Positions 48,097-59,222 of a DNA stretch of 64,000 bases are shown here, piece after piece (positions within the stretch are counted from its first letter, which is position 1; each line of letters starts with the position of its first letter). Made by a program: the position numbers and the translations under genes. The notes below the pieces were generated by a model that was given only the letters and a program-made list of their open reading frames with translations, did no database searches and was not told where the DNA came from. The stretch is from the NCBI GenBank assembly GCA_018417955.1, contig JACTVC010000032.1, forward strand, positions 372,001 to 436,000. Reading direction: 5' to 3'. This DNA comes from Laccaria trichodermophora (Eukaryota; Basidiomycota; Agaricomycetes; Agaricales; Hydnangiaceae).

Positions 48097-48452
48097 AAAT
48101 ACCCCTCACCCCAGAAGTCCAACACCGTCGAGAACGCCGCCACATCCCGCTATTTCTCTGAGAGTAGCGCTGTCAAGGTAGCACAAGGCGTCTCTGGAGA
48201 CGTACAAGATAAGAGGCCTTCCTACCATACCTTTATGTTGGCGTCCAGCACTCACTCCAAGATGTTGGTGTCAAAAGTATCAACCAATTGCAAAGTGGTG
48301 TCAAGGCAGGCGATGTGCGGTTTGAGCTCAGGACTGCAAGTGCTCAAGTCGAGGGTGGTGTGCATGGACTGAACTCGTGAGTCTTCCCGTTTTATGCGTT
48401 GGTTCCGGCTAAAACTATCATTATCAGGTACACCAAGAGGTTGTTCGCTTGA
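48097..48452 (+). pseudogene. IMPDH 3' fragment (copy B)
   Basis: It reads [20 protein letters not shown] and [19 protein letters not shown]. It then loses ten bases relative to the intact gene (after 48213), which breaks the frame before the last block. Upstream of 48097 the coding sequence is absent. Apart from the deletion, the differences from the intact exon are all synonymous. Confidence 0.9.
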
Positions 48453-49464
48453 ACGCTTGTATATCAACAGTATCCCTTTTACATATATCTTCATGGCAAA
48501 CGGAGGTTTTTGGATTAGGATTGTATAACAGGACAGCGTAGTGGACGAATAAAAACAATGTGCAAGTCGAAAGCAGGGAAAACAGCGAAGGATCATAATC
48601 AGACTTTTGTGAAAAAGGAAGTTATCTTTGAGGCATTTTTGGTGTTTGCGGGTCTGGTTTTCTTCTATTGAGATATTCAATGAGGATAATGAGGCTGATA
48701 GATCGGTTGACGTGCCTTTGGAGACTGCGATTTCCTGGGTGATGATGGAGGTTTCGGTTTTTCTTCCTCCACCTTGGACTTTTTATGTAGGGGCAACTCG
48801 TTTTCAACAGGTGGAACCTCCCAGCTTGATGTCGGCGACTGACTTCGGCTCCTCTTCACGTTCGAAGAGGTTGAAGCTTTACTTTGCGACGATTTCTGCT
48901 TTGAGAACATGGCCTGAATGCCGTCCTTCCGACTTGTGATGGGTTCAATGAAACTGGGAGATTCGGTTCCTACTTTGCCGACCTCTTTAGGAACCTGATA
49001 GCTGCGAAAGCAAAGTTAAACCATTGAGTAAGGAATGGACCGAAAAAAACAATACCAGTCCAAAGGAACCGACGAGTCATTGTAGGGTTTCACCATTTGT
49101 GTCAAATCTGCGGTCCACACCTGTGGAGAGGTATCAAGCCATTTATTAACGGCTGCGGTATTTGACAAGAAGACTGGTTGTCGGTCGTGGAGCCACGAGA
49201 ACTCCTTGTTTGCATCAGTGGTGACGATCGTAAAAGTCCATAATGTGCAACCTGCAAGAAGGGAGGAGGTGAAGGACGACGTGCTCTGAATTATTGCCCA
49301 CCTTCCAGTTCTACAGAGTCGTAGAGTCCGGCCATAAGAAGAAGATTTCCGTCTTTGCGTTTTATGAAATGAGGCAGCTTGTCTTTGCCTCTAGTCAGCC
49401 ATTCGTAATAGCTAGCAGGGCGTCAAGGCATGGTTCTCTTTCTGAAAGTAAAAGATGCCAAAAT
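48097..49464 (+). repeat. Direct repeat copy B (1.37 kb): IMPDH 3' end plus SRAP gene 3' part
   Basis: This is the second copy of 39246-40614, same orientation and nearly the same length (1368 against 1369). It begins abruptly with AAATACCCCT. The same ten bases recur at 49461-49470, exactly where similarity to copy A ends. Copy B is attached to the complete SRAP gene. Confidence 0.95.
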
Positions 49465-49868
49465 ACCCCTGGCAAGGAATGGCACAGCGCTTCTTCCCTT
49501 TGATGCTGGCCCACATACCACCACCGTCAACGAGGTTCTCAGAACGGGCATTTGTAGTGCTCAGTGACTTGTCCTCAAACTTGCTCCAGTGGGGAACAAG
49601 ACCCCATTTCATAGTTTGTAAAATAATGGAATGTTGGCTGCCAGACGCAGACGGAACTGGATCCCGTCGACGAATGACAGGTGCTTGGCTACGGGGAGCA
49701 ATATTGTATCTGGGCACAAACTCTTCCTCGTTCACCCAGTCCTCAACGTCCAGATCGTCGTAGCCGTGCAAAGCGCGTATTTCGTTTCTCTAAAGTCACA
49801 GATTGGTATGATTTGGGAGATTGTAGAGGGAAACGTACATCGACGCGCAGAGAGAATCGTCCACACAT
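48677..49868 (-). CDS. SRAP-domain protein (HMCES/YedK type)
   Basis: The start is MCGRFSLRVD, with the catalytic Cys2 that forms a thiazolidine crosslink with abasic sites in single-stranded DNA. Exon 2 has FVPRYNIAPRSQAPVI, MKWGLVPHWSK, TTNARSENL and KRCAIPCQG. After an intron (donor GTATTT, acceptor CTGCTAG) comes YYEWLTRGKDKLPHF, then AGLYDSVELE, SWLHDRQPVFLS and VGTESPSFIEPITSRKDG. A Ser/Lys-rich tail ends YQPHYPH. All SRAP active-site blocks are present. The gene converges with the IMPDH fragment, as it must once have converged with intact IMPDH. Its 3' part is the duplicated segment. Confidence 0.9.
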
Positions 49869-50019
49869 GGTAGTCGTAGTAAAGTAACAAGAGTTTCTAT
49901 GGTCCCTGAAAGTAATAATCCAAGTATGAAACCGTGGGAATATTCTTTCAGTGAGCAGTGAGCACTGCACCGACGACGACCTCAACGTTCAACGTCGGCT
50001 GCTTCCTGGAGGTCGATAC

Positions 50020-51749
50020 ATGGACAGCGGCGCGCACAAATTGCTAGAGTCTGCAACCCAGAGGACTCTTCATGCCCATGCTTTTTCGCGCTCATCCACT
50101 CAGGCATCTCTGGTCCTGACAGACTTGCTCTCGCGATACTTGGCTCTCCTCGTCTCAACGTCCACAAAATATGCTCAGCATGCAGGGAGGACTAGGCTGT
50201 CTGTTCGGGACATCATTGGCGCATTAGACGAACTGGGTGTCGGCTTGGACGAGCTTAGCGACTACACCTCTTCAGAGGGCAAAGAGCTCAATCGTTATGC
50301 TCTTTATTCTGCCCGCAGAGTTGAGGATTTGATGGAATTCAAATGTAGGTCCTCTTTCATCGCACTTGCTCTAGCGCTTATCTCGCATAGCACAACTGTT
50401 GGACGGATTACGAAAGGATCGCGATGACGCGATCCCTTTAGAATACACGCGTTACACGACACCTCCTCTCGACTCTAGTGACGACGAAGAGGGAAGCGAA
50501 GATGACGAAAATGACATGGATGTCGATGAACCTCCAGCACTTTGGTCAACAGGACCTTCAGGTCGCAAAAGACGACCATCCATACCTCACTTGTCGCCCT
50601 CTCCTATATCAAACCCTTCTCCTCCTCTACGAAAACGACCACGGACGTCCAGTTGGCAGCCCCCGGCTCACATACCAGACTTTCTCCCACCTTTTCCAAC
50701 GGCCGACGCGCCTTCGACTCCAGAACTACACCATACACCACACACTACACAGTCTCTCGAACCTCCTCCTTCACTAGTGGAAAATGTGAAGATAGAAAAA
50801 CCACCACTGACCCTTTCTCAGCCCATCACCTCTTCAGCAGCTTCTGATATCCTTGTACAAGTACCTTACTCGCAGTCCACACTCTCCGCCGTCCCAGAAT
50901 GGCACCTACCCTCATCTGCACCTCCAGCCGTTCTTCCACAACAAAATAAACCTCCGCGATTGCCAGGCTTGCTGACAGAGCCTTCTCTTTTCGCAGCATA
51001 TCATCATATTTTAACACACCCACCACCTGCTGTTCCCCCAACCTCAAATTCCGCAAGGCACAGAGTTGCCATGGCCCTTCTTCATCAGACGCAGACAACA
51101 CCCCGCTGGGAGCCTGCTGACACGCTCTATGCCAGTGTCGGACCATGTCCGCCTCGAGTGGCAGTCATCGGGCCATCGTACCCGATTGCCATTGACGCTA
51201 AAGGCGAGGGTAAAGAAAAAGACGTCAAGTTCCCTCCCACAATGTCGCGCCCTGTGTCAGCGAATGAACGCTTGACTCCGTTGATCAGCCAGCAAGTTTC
51301 TCGAATACCAGATCTTGCGCGACACGTTCTCTCGGTAAGAGAACACGCTTAGCACATATAAACTCTACTGACACCTTATAAAGCCTACCATCTTAGCGCG
51401 CACAAGCAGACTGACTCATCCACCAATTCTCTATCGTGGAACTAAGCCGCTTACTTATGGAAATGGCATACCAGCTCCATGGAACGCCAACGTAATCCCA
51501 TCCGCCGACGCCATTCCACCAACACCTCTCGCTACTAAACCCAAGGACGCACCACAAACGAATGGAAAAGAGACTCCACAGAAGCCCGTCCTTCCTGATG
51601 CGCGGTTATACGCTACATGGGATTACGAGCCCAAAGACTTCAAAGTTCCGCTGGCTCCAACACGAACCAGAACCAGACTGGGGAGCATCCACCACGGAGG
51701 TGGAAGTATGATATTGCCTGCTGTTTCGAGAAGCAAAGGGACAAAATGA
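50020..51749 (+). CDS. Histone-fold (Bromo_TP) protein, TAF8/TAF3-like TFIID subunit
   Basis: The first exon encodes a histone fold of the bromodomain-associated type: HKLLESATQRTLHAHAF, LVLTDLLSRYLALL, TKYAQHAGRTRLSVRDIIGA, LDELGVGLDEL. After a short intron come an acidic stretch, a nuclear-type basic patch (GRKRRPS, RKRPRTSS) and AHIPDFLPPFP. The last is the conserved TAF8/TAF3 sequence that follows the histone fold. The C-terminal exon has a Pro-rich region ending near KVPLAPTRTRTRLG. ATG 50020 is the first in the open frame. An alternative start at 49899, with a 40-bp intron, would add about 25 residues. Confidence 0.75.
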
Positions 51750-51929
51750 ACTTATTGTTGGACTGATATTCGCTTTCCGTTGCTGCTTTGGATGGTATTT
51801 GCATTTTCGTCGTTGGTTTCACGCATCGTTAGCCGCCGAATAGGGGGGTTTAATTGTAACCCAATATATACATTACAGCTCGACAGAGCAATCTCTAATA
51901 AGTTATAACTTGCCAAGGAAAATAAAATA

Positions 51930-54034
51930 TTATCGTGCGTATGGATGGAAACCGTGCTGTCCTCGATTTGTTGTACGATTCGGTCCAGGTCCTGTGTTCA
52001 TGCTGGCTCTCCCGTTGTTGACGGCGGTAGCGTTCATCAGACCCAGTCCATTCATGCCAGGCCTCATCCCCATGGCTGAGTTGGCCATGGCATTACCCCC
52101 CATCATCCCAAACCCAGGCATTCCGCCACCAATTGGACCCATGCCTAACCGCAGAGCATTAACGTTGCCCATTCCACCGCCTGCGAAGCCATTCATTCCC
52201 GCCATCATATTCATCGGGTTCATACCCATGCCACCGAATCCGTTCATTCCCATGCCCATACCCATCATGGGCATATTCATCATTGGCATGGAGGCACCCA
52301 TCATGGGCATCTGGTTCATTGATCGTTGGAACATCATTGCCATGGGGTTAGGGGACGGGAACGACGTGTTTGTGGGTTGGATGAACTGCTGCTGCTGTTG
52401 TTGTTGCGTTTCTCGCTCTGTTTCACGAGTATTTGTGATCTTTCCAACAAGGTTGCGTGTTTGTTCACGCTGACTACGTGGTTGCGCGAGCTTCACCTCG
52501 ATCTAAGCAAGTAGATATTGTCGGTCTTTCTGTTTTAGTAGACGTAATCACGGACCTCCTTATCATCTAGAGTGAGGCCAATTTTGCCCACCATCTGTTC
52601 TGTGTTGCTGGCGTCCTCAAAAGTTACGAAACCGAATCCTTTTGATCTTCCGGATTCACGGTCCAGCATCACGGTTGCGTCGACAACTTTCCCGTAGGCG
52701 CCAAAAAATTCGCGCATTGAGTCGGAAGTTGTGTTGGCAGACAAGCCTCCTACAAAATAACGCGTGTTCCGTAGATGTTCTTCCCGTGGTATCGCCCTTT
52801 TGGGGTCGATCTGGGAAAGAAAACAAGTCAGCAGCGCAACGAGCGGCTGAAAAAGGGAGCTCCTACCGCTTTACCGTCCAAAACGTGTTCACGGGTAACG
52901 ACAACGTTGACAGCTGCAGGATCTTCAAAAGTCAGGAAAGCGAAACCTCGAGAAGTGCCGTTTGGCTCTCGCATGATCGTGCATGCGTCAACCTTTCCCT
53001 ATGTCAGGATTAACGGAACAAGGGGAAGAGACCGGGTAATACCTTTCCAAACTGTTGAAAGTAATCCCTCAGCCCTTCTGCTCGGAAGAAGCAACAGAGT
53101 CGGCGGTGATGATTAGTTCTGGTAGGTAATGCGACATGTGTAAGGAGTAGATACCGTCTGTGGTGTCCCAGTTGAGACCGCCGATGAACATTTTGCTACG
53201 GAACCGAATGGAGCCATGAGGATAAAGGATAACGTAGGCAGATAGTAGTAGGTTGAGTAGTCGAGACGGTGCCAAGAATGATAAAGGATAAGAATATCAG
53301 TATCGGCAAGAGAGACACAGAAGTCACGTAAGTCGGTGAGGGTAATGACGACAGATATATGTGAGCTAGGATAGCTGGTGGGTTGTACGTGAGAGAAATA
53401 CGTAGTCGCGTGTGTTCTCGGTTCGAGCAAACGCACACACCACCTGGCTTTCAGAATGGGGTGAAGTGCCTCCTGGCGCGAGAGATGATTTGAACGTGCG
53501 GAAAACTCACCCAGCATCATGCATCTCTGAAGGCTTTTTCCCAAACACGCTATTGGGGTCCAAAGCCGACTGACCAGAGTCGACTGATGTGGTCACGGTT
53601 GGTATTGGATTGGTCGGACGAGCGTCCCTCGGATTCCGAGGAAGTGGAATTTCTGTCCGTTGTTGGCGTTCTTGACTTGGAGTTTGTTGGTAGACCGAGA
53701 ACTGCTTGGCTATTTGAGCGGAATATGAGAGCTGGGCAGCTTGCGTTGATTGAGCGGAGGGTTTGGCAGGGAGTGAGCGATGCGCGTCTTGTCCTGTAAA
53801 AGGGGTGCTTTTTGAAGATTGCACATCGTGTTCGGGTGAAGACTCTTTCGATTCTTCTGGTTGATCTTCTTCCTGAGTTTCTTCTTGTTCTTGAAGATCC
53901 GCATCCTGGACTGGTACCGCGTACTCGTTGTACTCATCACCGTAGATGTCTACACAATCCGTAAAAAGGGGATGAACTGAATGGGATGCACGCCTACCTC
54001 CATACAAATCTGAGTCGAGGTTGGCCTTTGACAT
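51930..54034 (-). CDS. Two-RRM RNA-binding protein, Hrp1/Nab4-like
   Basis: The start MSKANLDSDLYGG is followed by an acidic, Gln/Ser-rich N-terminus. RRM1 (KMFIGGLNWDTTDEGLRDYF, FGKVDACTIMREP, RGFAFLTFEDP) and RRM2 (RYFVGGLSANTTSDSMREFF, YGKVVDATVMLDRESGRSKG, FGFVTFEDA) are joined back to back, the Hrp1/Musashi/hnRNP arrangement. Both RNP1 and RNP2 motifs are intact. The last exon is extraordinarily rich in Met and Gly (runs such as MPMMGASMPMMN and MGMGMGMNGFGGMG). Hrp1 binds mRNA 3'-end efficiency elements. The N-terminal acidic region and Met-rich tail make exact orthology uncertain. Confidence 0.85.
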
Positions 54035-54208
54035 GGTCCGAGTATGAGAGAGGTCCACAGTACAGAAGGGAGGCGTCAGAACCTGGTCAGAACGTATAAA
54101 TAAGGAAACCTCAGAAATGTGACCCGTGACCAAAAAGTAAACCCCCAATCCAATGTCCCTTTAAATTTCAATACGAAATTACACAAACGGTACGCTGCTG
54201 CACAAAAA

Positions 54209-57178
54209 TCAATGAACCCCATTGACAACCTGTCCATGCTCCAGTCCTTCTCTGAGCCTCTGCTGTGTCCGCTCTGCCGCTGCATCGTAAACATACTTCA
54301 CTGGAGGACTTCGCCAGCGAGTCTCAATGTTATCTTCCAAATCAGAGTCGCCAGGATCGTCCCCAGGGTATGTGTGATCCTTGTCGAGCTCGTCCCCGTT
54401 ATCTGACGCTGGACACCATCATTTAAGATGGCACTGCAAGCGAAAAAAAAAAATCACGAACTAATGGATTCCTGAGCCTCCTCAACAACCTTTCTTTTTC
54501 CAAGCGCTTTCGCACTTGGCCCCTCAGGATATCCTCCCTCATCGTCATAATTTCTAGGTGTTGGTGAATGGTCACGCTGGAGGTACAATGAATCTACGTC
54601 TTCATGCAGATGGTGTTCATATCCGTTAGTTGCTGTGTAGGGCTCTGTCCCTGGAGAAGGTGTTCGTGAATGAGTAGAGAGCTGACCAGGGGGCCGAGGT
54701 CCATGCGGCGCTGGCGGTGGAGCGAGGTTATGGGCTGGCTCAAAATCATTATTTGCGGGTGAGATCCGATGAGGTCGAGGCTGCGCAAGGGCGGTTGGGT
54801 GAGGTGAATCTGAAGATGGCGGTGATGGAGAAGGGCTCCGAGACTTCGAACCGCCAACAAAATCGTCGACGCTATGTTCTTGCTCCAATTCCTACATGGA
54901 ACTGTCAAGAAAAAACCTGAACTTGCACGAGACCCTGCTCACCCTTCGATTCATTCGAGTCTCCTTACGGCTACGGCTTTCAGCCTTTCGCTCCATAGCA
55001 ACCCTTTCGAGGTCTTCATATTGCTTCAGAGCCTCTACCAACTCTGCATTCGCTTGAAGCAGCGCCGCAAGAAGCTTCTCCTCCACCGTCTGCTCAATCG
55101 GTAAATCATCGCCGTTATTATGAGGCTTATTCGACTCGATTGAGAAAGTACGCTTCCGCTCTTGGTCCTTTGCAAGCCTAGACCGTTCAGCACCAGCAGA
55201 AGCCCATTCAATTTGAGCAAAGATAAGCTCTTGAGAGGATTGGCATTTTCCGTAGAATTCCTGATGAAGATGCGTCAGAAGTTAAGCAGGGATCAGATAA
55301 TGAAACGCACTGGTATAACACTGCCTTTTTTCTTCAAATCTTGAGGCTTGCAGACGACTAAAGCTTCGGCGAGCAGGAGGGCATTTCCTTGACCAATTTT
55401 ACATTCTTCCAGCAGGCGACGCATATCTTCTTCTGGTGGTATGATGCGGTTCCGCACCGGGGATCGCCTTTTACGCGGAGGATTCTAAGACGGGAAGTCA
55501 GGAATACCGAAATCATATGGGTCTTTTCGTAATGACTGACTGGAGGAGGTGTGGGAGGGATGGCATCTGCAGGCAGGGGACTAGCCTCTCGATATGACAC
55601 CAAGGGGACCTCATATTGAGACAGCCTTCCTGATGCTGGAGGCTGGAACATAGCATCATCAGTGTCAAAAGGAATGCCCTGATTTCAATTTAATAACTGT
55701 TAAAGGCAAGAAAACGTCCAAAATACCTCGTCTGGTTTGTCGTAGGGTTTCACTCTTCGCCACAATCCCCTAAAACCATCTCTATCACCTCTGCCATCCC
55801 GTTCTAAAAAAATGGGAAAAAATCAGAAGATATCGCAAGATTCAACAACGCCAACTTACTGCCTCCACTCGCATAAGCAGCAGCGGCAACGACCTCCAAA
55901 AGGCGCTCTCGAACGACGGGTGATGTCCGTGTCGACGACAGCAAATCTTCCAAGGTTTCTAAAAATTTACGAGACATTGATTGGGAAATAAAAACATCAG
56001 TCGAGTTTCGCAACATGATGGCCCATAACTAGATTATTCGCATGTTGAAATTATCCACAACGAGATGGAGGGAGCACGTACCCTTGCTGCCGATAATTGC
56101 GCTGGTGGTTCACCGTACCTGTCAACGCGCCTGAGTTGCAAAACTAACCGTATTTAGAGAAGATACGTTACTTGAATTCGCGTCTCAAGGCTCGAACGGC
56201 CTCTTTGGCGTTAGCTTCATTCGCAGATGCTCGATCGCAGACCTCCAATACAAGGCCCCAGTCCTCCGACGCAGTAGCGGTCAGATATCCTGTTCAACAA
56301 GTTAGTCAACCGACTTTAGCAAGAGAGGGAGTCTCTTCATCTCACCAATCATCCGTGTAAGCTCAGGCTGAGTCTCTTCATCTCTACGGCTATCTCGGCC
56401 ATAATCACCCCTCCCATCTCTCTCCCTCGCCTTCTCCCTCTCCCGTTCTTTTTCCTTCTCCTTCTCCTTATCTTTATCCCTATTCCAGAAACTTCGCTTT
56501 TCCTTCTTCTCTACATGATGATCTCTATTAAAGTCCCGGTGCCCATGATCGGACTGCGTATACCGCTCAACCGAAACATAGTCCTCTGAATTTGATCGCG
56601 AATTATAGTTGTTGATATCCGCGCGTGGGGGATCTAGCGACCGCAGGATACCCAACGCAACAGGTGCAGGGGTCAGCCCTTTCTTCAGCGTCCTGCCGTG
56701 ATCTTTCTGCTGGTGACCTGGGCGACTGGATATGATGGACGTGTTTGTCATGGCCGGTGACGGAGATCGTACGGGAAGAGGCATAGGATTCGAGGAAGGC
56801 GGTGGCGAAGCGCCTGGTGGGAGAGAATTGAAGGATGAAGAGCGGGAAATAGGCATTCCTGGCGGAAGCGGATTGGGGAGATGCCCTTGTTCTGAGTAGG
56901 GCGCATGTACATCCCAGCGCTCTATGGATTGCGGAGGCGGGGGCAGGGGCTGTTCTCGATTCTGGACCTGATTGGTTTGTGTAGCATGCTTCTGGTGAAT
57001 CGGGGTCAAGATAGAGTTGTCCTTAGAACGAGCGACGCGATGACGAAGAGCGATGATGAGTTGGCAGCACTGTTGAACCGGTAGCAGACTAATAGCGTAC
57101 CTCTGGACTGCCAGGCGCAGCGAAATCTCTGGATGCTTTTGTGGCTTTTGATTTGTTGTGTCCGAAAAACTTCTTCAT
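54209..57178 (-). CDS. VHS-GAT domain protein, LSB5-like
   Basis: The protein starts MKKFFGHNKSKATKASRD and has a long low-complexity, charged N-terminal part (about 56,300-57,000; KDKEKEKEKEREREKARERD). A VHS domain follows (RMIGYLTATASEDWGLVLE, NAKEAVRALRREFKYGE, AARLWAIMLRNSTDVFI, RERLLEVVAAAAYASGG). A GAT domain comes next (IIPPEEDMRRLLEECKIGQG, EFYGKCQSSQELIFAQIEWA, LLAALLQANAELVEALKQYE). VHS-GAT without an ear fits Lsb5, a ubiquitin- and actin-linked endocytic adaptor. The apparent stop at 54454 sits in an intron: a 53-bp intron with donor GTTCGT (from 54461) leads to a last exon. That exon (SDNGDELDKDHTYPGDDP, RWRSPPVKYVYDAAAER) ends at 54209. Confidence 0.8.
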
Positions 57179-57453
57179 GATGAGTACGAGCAAATCAGCT
57201 AGGACTCGATGCTCAGAATATCAACAACGTCGACGATGAAAACAAGCTCAGAACAACCTCAGGATATGTACAATTTTGGTTACAATTGATGAGAAAGCTG
57301 TGTTTCCGGACAACGCCACGTGGACCTGAGATGCTACAGCAGTAAAGAAATATTCAATGCACTACCAAATAGTGCGCCTCAACTCCAGATACAACTCTAC
57401 ACACGCTGGGTGCACACATACTGTACAGCGTCGAGCTCATCGTCAAGGTCCAT

Positions 57454-59071
57454 TCAATTCACCGTCACCGCGGGCGCCTGGTTCTCGGCGACTTTCGGTG
57501 TTTGGCCCTGCCCCTGCTGTCCAGTGCGTCCTACGGCGGCGCCGAGTGCCTGTGTCCGTAGTGCCAGACCACGTGTCTTTTCAATGACCGTTTGATAGAT
57601 GGGCAACGCGGGTCGGTTGATTTCAATGACGTTCTACAAGATACACATCATGATGTGAGCCAGGAAAAGAAAAAAATATCAACGAACCTTTTCCAAATCA
57701 ATTTTAGCGTCGGCTCCCATTCGTGTCTCCCGGATGAGGTTGACTATCCATTTTTCGCCCTCGTCGCGTGAGAGGTTAAGTCGCTCTGACAGATCTCTGC
57801 GAAACATCAGCCACGAGTTTGACCATACAAACTGCCTTACTCACGCTATGTCGATCTTTTGATGGATCCTGCAATACGCTTCGCTAATCAAATACCGCGC
57901 ATTATCCAAGAACTCTTCTCTGAATTCATTCAGGAAGAAATCATTCGCCACGACCTCTTCAGCAAGCGCCAGCTCCCTCTGTGCTGCCTCAAAATCAAAC
58001 TCGATGTACAGCTCCTTCAGAAACGATGTCACTGGGTCCTGGTACTGGTATTCCTCCGTCTGAATAACCTTGACGACCTCTCGGATAGCATTCCGCACAC
58101 GGGAGGACAAAGGCGCTGATGATGAGGTAGATGTCGCGGTAGTTTTGCGTGATAGAATCGCAGCTGCAGCAAGGTATCGTAGAATCCACGGAGATGATGT
58201 CTGAATGGTATTAAGGTACGTGGGTGCAAGGAATGTCTCAAGTAGGAGTGTGCGCCCTTGTGGATGGTTGAAGTAAACAAAGAGAGACCAGTGGACTAGC
58301 CATGTTCGGGAGTGGAGCTGAGCAAGGGCAGGTTCAGGGGTGGCGGCGGCGGATGAGGGTGCAAGGAGGGGAGCGGGGGCACGGGAGTCAATGACGTCTC
58401 GAAGAGTGTTCAGTTCTTCGAGAGCAATATCCCATTTTCCTGTGAGTATGTCAGAAGCGAGTTTGCCCCAGTGAGCAGAGGTGTTGAGATCGTTGTCGGT
58501 GGAGAGGACGCGGAAATGGTATAAATAGTCTGCAGCTCCGCTGTAATTTCCGTATGAATATTGGAATTGACCAAAGTTGTAAAGTGCAGTGATTTGCTCG
58601 AGGGTGAGCTATGAAGAAAATCAGGGAGATCGATCGTGGTAGACGTTGGTCACAACGCACGTTGTAATTGTCCTTTAGATACTGGAGGTTCTGGTTTTTA
58701 TCCTGACGGAGAGCTTGTGCAACATCTGGGTTTTCAATCACATCCAAAACGGCTTGGGCCTCTTGCTGCAAACGCTCGTGTGTTGATACAGCGTTTTTGC
58801 GTTTCACGTCGAACTCTATAACATTAAATTAATATAACAAAAACTTAATTGCTAGCGACTAACCAGGAGGTACGGGTTGGTCTGCGTAAATTTGGGTGAA
58901 GAGTTGGACTGCATAGTCGAACATATTTGTGCCCTTTGCGAGCTCATACTGCGCAGTTTGGACATCCTGATCTGGAAAAATGGAGATCTCCAAGAGATGT
59001 GCGAGAAGAGGAAAAGAAAGATGGCGGTCGAGATATGGGATTATCGTCTTGGAAAGATCGTAGTCGGCCAT
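57454..59071 (-). CDS. eIF3e: Translation initiation factor eIF3 subunit E (Int6)
   Basis: The start [20 protein letters not shown] is the eIF3e N-terminus. Next come [66 protein letters not shown], and a PCI domain ([78 protein letters not shown]). The Gln/Gly-rich end is [18 protein letters not shown]. The region fits the family throughout. It is divergent from the proline-rich gene across 151 bp. Confidence 0.95.
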
Positions 59072-59222
59072 GGTTGCCTTTGGCTAGAACGATGATGAAT
59101 GCACAGAAATTTTGGAAGCACAGCCACCGAATCGCTTGTTTAGCAGCAACGTCCGTCTTTAATAGTCTCCTCATCATCTCCAACTTCGTCTCCCAATCGT
59201 CTCCTCACCGTGGCTGGCGCGC

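Noticed and set aside
39246..49464. The 1.37-kb direct repeats as LTRs of a retrotransposon.
   Set aside because: The repeats consist of the 3' ends of two host genes, and no gag, protease, reverse transcriptase or integrase is found between them.
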